From: Lingula anatina
Taxonomy: Eukaryota > Brachiopoda > Lingulata > Lingulida > Lingulidae
Length of the DNA: 64,000 nt
Reading direction: 5' to 3'
NCBI RefSeq assembly: GCF_001039355.2
Contig: NW_019775488.1
Span: 117,187-181,186 of the forward strand
Shown: in pieces, positions 24,101 through 33,231 of the stretch
How the letters are laid out: each line of letters starts with the position of its first letter
Position numbering within the stretch: the first letter of the stretch is position 1
Notes under the pieces: model-generated
Databases searched by the model: none
Told to the model about the DNA's origin: nothing
Seen by the model: only the letters and a program-made list of their open reading frames with translations
Program-made: the position numbers and the translations under genes

Positions 24101-27100
24101 CTACAAACGTGACTGAGATAGAGAGCCAGGCAAGGTCTGCAGCTTGGAGGTTAACTTGGAAATCTGGAAGTATTTTTCACTGTTTTGTTCATAGTTCTCT
24201 TGTGCACTGTTTGATTCACTGAAACTGGTGTCTGTGGACCTAGTAAGAAAAAGAAATTATAAAAAATGCAATTAAAAGGCTTTTGAGGAGACTGTGGAGT
24301 CAAGCTAGGGAAAATGAACAAGAGCACATCTACTAAACATGCTGCTGTTATATCAAATACTTGTCAAAATATTATTCAAATAAAATCAGCTGGTCAGACA
24401 TTTAGAAATAAATCGTTCAATTTGAAATTGTATAAACAGACACGAGCCGGGTTTTATATAAAAAAAATCTCAATCTGCATCAAAGTTGAATAAAACTACA
24501 CTGTAACAGGACCTAACCACTGAATTTTAATTAATAATACTCTAACATGTTCTAGCAGTACAGACTGCTAACGAAATAAAGACTACAAAAGATAAGTCTG
24601 CAGCTTTCAAGTAATCAGTTTGTTGTCAGGGCTACAAATTGTTTTTCAATCAAGTGGCAGGCATAAGTGGAACTAGCTATTTAGATTGAACTGGTGTAAC
24701 ATGAAAATCTGACTCTCTCTCCCACAAAACTTTACAAATCTTGTTTTATTTGAGTAAATGAATTTTATCTTGTAGTATGTGTAATGGAGGATATATTGGC
24801 ACTTTTTGTTAGTTTGCAGGTAAGTTTGTATAGATCTCCTAGAGTGTATTAGTCTTCTTGCCTTTATAATGAGAAAAGATGTGTTTGATAGAAATGTAGG
24901 TATATCGCCTACATAGTATGAGATTTCCGTACTGATATATAGGGTGCCCTTTAAAGGGCATTCCATGATTGATACAATTGAGGCATCTCACCTCTGATTG
25001 TGTTAGACACGGCAGTGTAGTGGCACTGCCTGTCAGGGGAAGGGGAAGGGTGGACTGGTTACAGAAAACACTTTCCGGTCAACAAGCGACCTTCATCAGC
25101 TGCAAGTCCAAAGGGGGAAAAAAAAACCCAGGGGAAGAAGGGGATCGGTCAGCAAAAGTGTCTGGCTTTTGTTTTGTGAATTTTCATATATGGTATCTCG
25201 CCATTGTGAATAATACAAGTCATCTCAACTTAACAGTATCATGCTTGATCACCGTTCAGTCTAAGCTGCTATATCGTGTTTTTTTTTTTCATTTTTTTAA
25301 ACATTGCCATGTCTACCATGATCAGAGGCGAGAAAAAAAAAACTTCTCAAAAAATGGCCTGATCTTCGAACTCAACCTGTCTTTATAAATATTCAACGGT
25401 TCAATAAGTTTGAAGATAAAAGGTAAAACAGTTTTGAACTTAAGAGTTTTCACTGAAAGTGCACCCCCACGGCAATGGTGATGACAGACGCAGGTGAACG
25501 CTTTCTGTACAGACACATCTGCCTAGGTGAATTGCTTATGCAAGACCCCAACCAGATGAAAACTCAATTAACATCTCACTTGGAGGAGATGTATTCAAAC
25601 AATGCAAATGACAAGTGAAGAAGTATTAAATCTTGGTTTACCCTTCACATTCCATCCCACTGTCCCCAGTGAGGCAACCTTCTTCCTTCTCCTCCTCAGC
25701 AGCTACTTCACTGTCCTCTGACGCACTGGTTCCCTCTACTTCAATATCCCCTGACTCAGTTGCTCCCTCTGTTTCGCTGTCCCCCTCTGTGATATTTGGA
25801 AGGTCAGTGTAAGAATAAGTACCTGGTCTCCTTTTGTCAAAGGAATGTGATTTGTGAGATATACGCCACAAGGGGGTAGTAGGGGGACAGCTGTAGTACA
25901 GGTCCAAGTAATCTGCTACCAAGCCACGGCAGTGTATAAAATCACAGTCACTTATCTGAAAAATAAAAGTCAATGTCTCTTCAAAAAAAGTGACACATCT
26001 TGGTAGTTCTGAAATGTTTGCAAATTATTGTTCACTTCAATGAAATAACCTTAGATCGAGCTATAAAAGACTAGAACTTTAACATGATCACTTACATACA
26101 GAAAACACAGCATTTAAACATTTCTTTTAAGGCTGAATTATGTAAAGACACAACAGCCCACAATACATAAAAACATTTAATCTGGGTACTAATTAACTTT
26201 TGACAACCTGTTTCCAATTTATTTTCAGAAAATTCTCTTGCACATTCGTGTTTCAAGTTAATTTGAGATGGCAACCTCATTTAATGTCCCCTCTTACACT
26301 GATGAGACACCATGTGAATCATGCAGAAAACAGGTGATGCATGCAGTAAATCAAGCATGTCTATCAAACCAATTTTAACAAAACAAATGCAATGTTTTGC
26401 AGTACACTGTACTGGTTAAAGGCAGAATACCAATTTTTTATATTGTGCTTTGGTGGGCCCTACATAGAATAAACAGTGCTATTTCTTACATGGCAGTATA
26501 TCTGCAGTTCTATCACAGCTGCCCAGAGATCCTTTGGTTCTATCTGGGTTTCCTCTAGAACACAACTTAGCACAGACAGGGCTGTGGTGGCAGCCTGAAA
26601 ACATCATATTGGCAGGACTTAACATACAACTTAATCAGTCTTAGATTCATAATTTTAAACATTAAGTGGTTTGTAATTCTTAATTTGTAAGGCATACAAA
26701 GATTCTAATGGTGCACACCATATTAATAAGTGGGTAGGCCAAATCTGTATGTCTAATATATGGCATCTTAATGAGCATTAACATCCATCTTATTAAATCT
26801 ATAAATTCTTTTCAAAAATATGATACTAATTTCATTCCTGGAGATCGAAACGAGTATTACACTTGCATAAGTTTAAAATAGTTATTAAAAAGTGACAATT
26901 CAATATTTTAGTATCCCAATTCTCACCTGATGTTTTATAAGCTGGAAGTAACCCATGCAAACTTCTAATCTGGCAATCACCATATGTAAGAGCACATTAT
27001 CTAGATGATCTGGAAATCTCTCAGCTAATATATCAAACAACCTTGCCAAAATGGTAAGAGAGTTAGAGGCATGTAGATTCCAGCCGAGTTTACCTAGGAT

Positions 27101-27293
27101 GATGCCTTCCATGCGAATGAGATCTTTCACAGTGCAGCCACTTTGACTCATGTATATCAGGCCCGTAGAGGAAGGAATGTCCTGAACATTAGCAAGAACA
27201 ACTACTTTCAACACACAAATGATCCCATCAGTTTTCAATATCGCTCATACTCAGGCAAAGTTCAAACACAGATCAATAATTTTCTGATATATG

Positions 27294-27340
<47 letters not shown>

Positions 27341-30266
27341 AACAGCATCTATTTGATCCATCTTATCTGATATACATTACTGGGGTCTGTTTTAACAGGA
27401 CTTTGTAATAAGCTTAGCAGACTGAATACAGAATTAAAACAAATTTAAATGTTAAGCAATAGTGGTCTTCTGATAGCAGCCTTAATTGCCATGAAAATTA
27501 CAAGAGCATTATGCCCTATGATTACAGAGGCATTCAACCTTTATACTTGGTGGACCATGAACATGTAATCTGGTTTTAAAAGCTGGCAGTACAATCAGCC
27601 TGCAGTTTACCTGGGACTCCTCCAATACTTTGATAGCAATGTAATAACAGCTAGTCGTGATGCAGTGGAGGTATTTAGGGTGTGCCTGGAAGAGAGGACA
27701 ATATTTGTGAAATCACTGTGGTATAAAGCAGACATGAGCCTGGAAGAGAGGACAATGTCTGTGAAATCACTGTAGTATATAGCAGACATGTGCCTGGAAG
27801 AGAGGACAATATGTGTTAAGTCAATACAGTATATAGCAGATATGAGCCTAGGTTAAAAAAAAAAAAAAAATCTCCCAACATTTACCATGTGACAAAATAG
27901 TTAATCGACTTAGGATCCGGGTCTGCCTTAGGTCCCATAAGAATCGAATCAAAATTCTAAGAGTTCCATGATTCTGCAGAAAAAGCATGTCTGATATATG
28001 TCTCATTCTACAATTTGTTACAAATGCTACTTCTGACCATATTCAAAGCCAGACATTCAGATATTTGACCACTTTTTCCAGGTCTTATTAAAATAAATTT
28101 ATCATGACTAGATATCTTAGTGAACTGGATGTAACTACATAGTATTTCACATGAAAAATCCTTGTGATGGCCATGTAATATTACACGTAAAATCTGTGAT
28201 ACAGATTCTGAAATCCATGGCGATACGCATGCAAAAAAAAAAAAAAAAAAAAAAAACACAGATACCTTTAAGTAGGCAAACAATTGTTAGTAGTATTTAC
28301 CACTAGTGCACCTTAAATGGTCTTAAAACTGCAATTTCAGATCAAAACTGAACAATTGGTCTGAAGAGGTACGCAATCAGTTTTTGGATGCTTCAAGAAC
28401 AAGTTGATCTGCAGACTAAGAGCCCATTCAGAACAGAGAATCCTCAGATCTACTTATATGCGGATCAAATATGGCGCGGACCCTACATGAAAGAAACACT
28501 GCTGATTTGGTAATGGTCTCCCCAATATAAATCAAAATTAATACAATTTTAAACCCTTAGTGCCTCTAGAGAATTTCTTTCAAAGCTGCTCATGATATTC
28601 AAAAGCAGATATTCCATCCTACTTACTTTCAATGTAACAGTGAAAAAAAAAAAAGCCCTGTATCACTAATTTTCCTGATAAATTTTATATTTTTGTTATT
28701 GTTTACAGTGCTGATTTTAAAAGTTGCAAAATAACAAAAAATTAAAAAATTAACAAATAACTATTCATTTCCAATATCCACATCTTTCTTTTGAAAGAAA
28801 AGACTAAGTTGCATGATTGGTATCAGACATTCCATCATCTTATACTTGGTTTTAATAAATAAGTCAGAGTCTACTTTCTTCAACAGTCCTTTAGCAGCAG
28901 GGTGATGTTGTCCAGCTAATTTAGAAGCATGTGGCCTACATCCGACATTAACGCTATAAAATTTGACTTGTGTTTGATCACCTTCAATTATTTTTTCTGT
29001 CAGTTTATGGTTTTATTATATTAAAGATAGTAAATGAAATTATTTCAGGTTACAATTCTGATTGGAATAATGGCATTGTATTGGAGTACAGCTTTTATCA
29101 GAATGAGCTATTTTTAGCACGTATGCAATAAACCTGTTGCGCTTTTTGCTAAATCCATGCGCTATTAGCACAGAAATGTGGCCCAACCTAATCCGTAATC
29201 AAGAATAGCTGAAACAGCACACACAGAAACACAAAGAAACTATATACATTCAACCAAAAAAGTTAGGATTCATGAAATTGTTTTCAATAATTAAAAAATT
29301 ATGTAATATTGTAGGAAAATCCTCGGTGTATATAAAAAATTAACAAATATTGGTTGCATTATCCATCAATATATGGTTAAAATATTGAGCTTATAAGGTT
29401 ATCTTATAAGTTATAATTATTCAAAGTAACAATGTTTCCAAACTTTTTTGGTTGAGCATATATCATACTTACTTTCACTTTCCCCAGGAATCTGTCCAGT
29501 AGATTGACAGCCAAAGCCAGAGTTTCAGGACTGAAGTCATAGAACTTATGCAGACAGCGCAGTCTGTTCACAGAAGAGTCACGCTGGGATGGACTGACCC
29601 TCTTCAACTGGATGACATATGAGTAAAGGTATGTACAGTAACTATAAATGTATTGCAATGTCCCAAAGTCAAAACAAAACTAATCAAGTTAATTTTCTCT
29701 CTAAATTCAAAATTAATGCAACATTTGGCAGATTTTCTAATTCTAAAGTTACTATTTTATATATAAAAGAGATTATAACCAAAAAAAAAAAAGAAACTTT
29801 TTAGAAAAAACCAGGGACTAACTTTGAATGTAAAAATGGATTCATTATCCATTGGTAAGTATGGAAATTGTTGTTTACTCCAGGAAAATTCATTTTTTGG
29901 CCAAAACTTAGAGTTATTATCCCTTTAACTGCTTTCACATCTGGTAGTTGAATCAAGTCTGCCAAATACACAAGCTTGTATCTAGTCAGTGCAGCAGGTT
30001 ATCAAAAAACCCAATATACTCTTTAAAACAGTTCAAGCATGCATGTAATTAGTACAACTGTCACTTTCTTATTAAGCCAGACAGGGAGGGGGGGGGGGGA
30101 TAACCTAAATTGCTCCTGTAATTCATTGTTACTTTATTCACTAATAAATTAGCAATAATAATTAAGTTATGGGATAATATGAAATATTATTAATTTATAT
30201 TGCCTTCATTTTAGTCAACCAACATTACACGAACTGATATGCTATAGCAGGTTACTGTTTATGTTA

Positions 30267-30331
<65 letters not shown>

Positions 30332-30926
30332 AATCCAGCCATAGTATCCTGATGGGTCTGGAAACTCTCTATTGCTTGTTATATGCCACATATATGTAGT
30401 TTATCTTTTAAAAAACTTTTTAACAGTGACTGAGGTCAGATGCATAGACATTTTATATTTGTACTGCCTAAGCAGGAAAAGGAGAATGGAAAGCAAGGCT
30501 TATCACTTACACCATCTCCTGTCTCTAAAACCTTTGCTTTGTATTTCACTGCCAAAGACAATGCTTTCTGCAGCTGTTCCCACAATTCCATCCTCTTTGA
30601 TGTGATCATAGTCTTCTGAAATACAACAAAAGCAGTTGATCACAGTTATCAATATTTATATCTTCCATCATGTTTGACAAATAAAAGTTTACTGTAAATT
30701 GGAATCCCCATGCTATCTAACACAAAAACAACAGGTCTTCCAGTATCTCAATGATAAAATCAACAATATCGAATGAATTGGACAAAAACACTTTTAAGCA
30801 TCTGAGAAAACATGAACTTGCCTTCACTTTCTGTGCAAGATTTTGGGGTCTCGCCTCTGCTGGACATTCCTGCTGCATCCTCTCCTCAGTCAATTTCTCG
30901 CTCATTTCCAATGAAATCGGGCCCAT
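24101..30926 (-). CDS. CCNG2: Cyclin G (CCNG1/CCNG2-like), 8 coding exons
   Basis: A G-type cyclin; in vertebrates these act in p53-linked growth arrest and bind PP2A. Exons in order: 30822-30926, 30511-30615, 29473-29607, 27611-27685, 26927-27181, 26490-26594, 25642-25955 and 24101-24239; 410 aa. The cyclin box spans about residues 80-225 (FSPETLALAVNLLDRFLGKV, AHPKYLHCITTSCYYIAIKV, GCTVKDLIRMEGIILGKLGW). The next region, TALSVLSCVLEETQ, matches the G-cyclin helix PSVLALSIIALE. The Y-S-Y-T-DLPNITEG motif resembles the SVPELPTIPEG of CCNG2 and precedes an acidic tail. Exon 1 uses a GC donor. Exon 7 ends one base before an in-frame TAA that lies within the donor GTAAAC; if that intron is retained the protein is 365 aa. 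Head-to-head with cyclin I. CCNG1 versus CCNG2 is not resolved. Confidence 0.88.
24969..25560. repeat. Repeat-like segment in the cyclin G last intron (copy 2)
   Basis: Same element-like stretch as 19990-20585, with the palindrome TGCCCTTTAAAGGGCA (about 24948-24963) just before it and the hammerhead-like core at 25071-25100 on the minus strand. It lies within the 1.4-kb intron between exons 7 and 8 of cyclin G. Confidence 0.35.
25640..25641 (-). promoter_or_regulatory. Splice donor whose GTAA contains an in-frame stop
   Basis: The minus-strand sequence reads GAATGTGAAGG|GTAAACC. Spliced, the codon GG+G encodes Gly and continues with STDTSFSESN. Unspliced, GGG TAA ends the protein at the same glycine. 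The donor GT occupies 25641-25640. Confidence 0.65.
27296..27336. repeat. (TA)n microsatellite in a cyclin G intron
   Basis: About 20 TA units, just upstream (in gene sense) of the exon at 26927-27181. Confidence 0.95.
27684..27846 (-). repeat. 54-bp x3 minisatellite containing a 3' splice site
   Basis: Three units with starts exactly 54 bases apart (27684, 27738, 27792), each beginning GCCTGGAAGAGAGGACAAT on the plus strand. In gene sense this is a pyrimidine tract plus CAG, and the first unit supplies the real acceptor of exon 27611-27685. The two outer copies are therefore ready-made cryptic acceptors. Using the nearest one would add a segment with an in-frame TGA. Confidence 0.85.
28233..28256. 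repeat. A-run in a cyclin G intron
   Basis: About 23 consecutive A. Nothing else of note nearby. Confidence 0.9.
28424..28528. mobile_element. Fragment of an inverted-repeat element family (one end only)
   Basis: Begins GAGCCCATTCAGAACAGAGA directly after a TAA and contains AATATGGCGCGGACC, TACATGAAAGAAA and GGTAATGGTCTCCCC. These blocks align with the ends of the elements at 51679-52224 and 35091-35260. No matching second end was found, so it is a truncated copy in a cyclin G intron. Confidence 0.5.
28529..29472. other. Cyclin G intron, nothing recognised
   Basis: AT-rich intronic DNA. No exon-like frame with splice sites was found. Confidence 0.5.
30270..30327. repeat. (AT)n microsatellite in a cyclin G intron
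   Basis: About 29 AT units between the exons at 29473-29607 and 30511-30615. Confidence 0.96.
30820..30821 (-). promoter_or_regulatory. GC splice donor of cyclin G exon 1
   Basis: Minus strand reads GTGAAG|GCAAGTTC. No GT donor gives the right frame here, and AG|GCAAGT is the consensus of the rare GC-AG introns. Joining to the acceptor before 30615 keeps phase 0 and a continuous protein. Confidence is limited because the N-terminus of G cyclins is poorly conserved. Confidence 0.55.
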
Positions 30927-31756
30927 ACCTCTCCTCCAACACTCCCCGCTGGCTCACTACCAACTTTTCTAATCAGTATTTCATGTTCATTTTAGGCCGT
31001 GCTACAAAAATATACGTTGTAAATTAAAAAGGTGCCTCATCAGCTGATGTGATTGTGAAGTCTACGTTTGAAGAGTCCGCCTAAAGTTAATCCCTATCGA
31101 CGCCTTCCTATTGGTTACTTCATGGCCTGCTTTATTTTTAGGTTACGCTATTGGGCTGTGGTCCACCGCAAACAAATTTCCAAATCTCCCTTATACCCAA
31201 CATCAAAAACTTAAATAAAATAAAACAAAATAACCTTGTTCTTATTTTAATATCGCTTGAATTCCATACTGTAATGCTTACCCGTTTACAATTAATTAGA
31301 CGTCAAAAATTCCCCCTTTGACAGCTGGGTCGACCTTTCACCACCGCATCACATCTTTCAGCCTACACCGGGGCACTTATCAAAAAATAAGTCGTAGATT
31401 ACTCAGTCTGCATTTAAATATACCCCAGTAAATATAAAATTTTTATTATTGTTATTTTATAGTGTTGTGAAATAAAAGATATACTTTGATCAAATTTCTC
31501 CTTCTTTTATCTTTATAATGAAAACGACCTTTTTGAGCGGAAGAATCTATTCAACAGCTGGCGACGCAACTTACGACGCCATTTTGTAAACACTTCCCAT
31601 CACGAAAATTACCCCTTTAAAATTTCCCTACCATTTTGGAGGTTTTACAGGGAAAAGTCAAACATGGAAGCGACTAGATTGTAAAAAGTGACTGAAGACG
31701 CGTTTATGGCAAACTTAGTCGCCATTTTCCTTAATAGAGACCGTTTGAACGGGGAG
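30927..31756. promoter_or_regulatory. Shared divergent promoter of cyclin G (-) and cyclin I (+)
   Basis: About 0.8 kb separates the cyclin G start codon from a likely non-coding first exon of cyclin I, whose donor GGGGAG|GTAAGT is at 31757. Two YY1-like GACGCCATTTT / GTCGCCATTTT motifs (31575-31585 and 31718-31728) lie on the cyclin I side, typical of TATA-less promoters. No TATA box is evident. The boundaries are inferred. Confidence 0.5.
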
Positions 31757-33197
31757 GTAAGTAATACTAGTTTAACTAAGCAAGTTTGACAGGTTATAAC
31801 TAAGTAGGTCAGAAATGACATTTCTCGACTTCTCTCTTTCTGTTTATGGTTATTCGATGTCTTTTTAATGACGAAAGAATGGTTATCTTTAAAATCATTT
31901 TGGATACTTTTGCAATATTCCCCCAACTGGTGAGAGTCTGTGGTTTTGATTTTCAGTGTTCATATATGTGGTGACTTTGATCAGGAAAGTCGGGCCTAAA
32001 ATTAGAATTTAATGTAAATTGTAGGATCTATTTTGTTATATGAAAGGTATCAAAAAGATAAAGATTTAAGTCAATAAGACAGTTATATCAAAAGTTAAAA
32101 CCTTGAATAACAGGAGCAAAGTATTCCATGTTACAGTGCAGCTTTCTTCAGGATTTGGGGTACAGGTACTAGTAGTCCATTTTGTGAATCTGTAATTTCA
32201 TCATCAATTTTCAGGGATCCCATCCCATCAATTTCCTAAAAATTGCGTAAATTGTACAACCGTCTTTGAAAATATGGGCCATCTTTTGAGGCCAATGGCC
32301 ATCCAAATCAGGAAGGGCAACTCTCTGGAGAAAGCCTTGCCGTGTTATGAAAAAGGAGCATATATGTCTGGTTTATATGCCCTGAATTATGGACACATGA
32401 ATATGGAAAACTGACCTCATTTTATTTTTGTTATTTTATTTATTTTTTATTTTTTGGTAATTAATGCTGTTCTATGTCCAAGCTGATTAATATTAACAGT
32501 GTCATATCTATAGAATCGTACCTCTGACTCTTATCAGAAGACACATTTGCATATGTCAAGTCAAGTAACAACTGTGATAGATGTGTTACCTTCAACAAAA
32601 GATGTGACCATGTAAGACTAAAAGAATAAATACATTTAAACTTTGAAAGGGGAGGAGAAAATGGCATGAAAGGCTACATTTTTCGTGGAAATGACCTTGT
32701 CTCATGGACAATTCAATATTTTATTTTGAGGTCCTTATTTTTGTTTTATATCATTTTGGATCTCTCTTCCATGATTTAAATATTTATCTTTTAAGGAAAC
32801 GATGCCTTTTTATGAACAGACTTGCTAGATATGTAGCCATCGCCTGTACTGTTGCTGTACACTTGTGACCACTATTTAAGAAAATATCTTTTTATTCTTT
32901 AAGTTACAGATATGATTCCTAAGTTTTAAATATAGTACCAGTTTAAAAAAAATAGTTTGATTAGATTGATTTGTATCTTTCAATATTTCTTTTAAGAATT
33001 TTGGCAGCAAATGCCAAGAGCTTATATAATATAAAATTTTTAGGGCCCAGAGTTTGTATATTGGGTTTGGGAGGACCAGTGCATTTATGTTCAAAAGTTA
33101 GTTTTGAGACTTGTCTTTTAGTTTTATTTTCAAAATTTCTTAATTTAAATGTGCCTTGCTTGGGGTCATTGAATTAATATTCATGTTTCTGCTGCAG
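31757..33197 (+). other. Cyclin I first intron (5'UTR intron)
   Basis: Bounded by the donor at 31757 and the acceptor GCTGCAG at 33197. AT-rich, with no coding exon. The 5'UTR exon boundary is inferred from splice consensus only. Confidence 0.4.
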
Positions 33198-33231
33198 TTT
33201 CTGAGGCCGAGGAGGTGTGTGGGTGTCCAGG

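Larger units (their letters stand above)
20627..25562. repeat. 5-kb duplicated block, copy 2 (joined to cyclin G)
   Basis: Counterpart of 15621-20623, starting right after the N at 20626. Its right end runs without a break into the cyclin G gene, whereas copy 1's left end runs without a break from sulfotransferase exon 5. A correct haplotype would therefore carry only one block, about 5 kb shorter than this assembly. Confidence 0.85.

Noticed and set aside
20029-25388. 139-codon frames present in both haplotype copies (20029-20448 and 24969-25388)
   Set aside because: They are interrupted differently by T/A-run length changes, show no family, and lie in a repeat-like intron segment.
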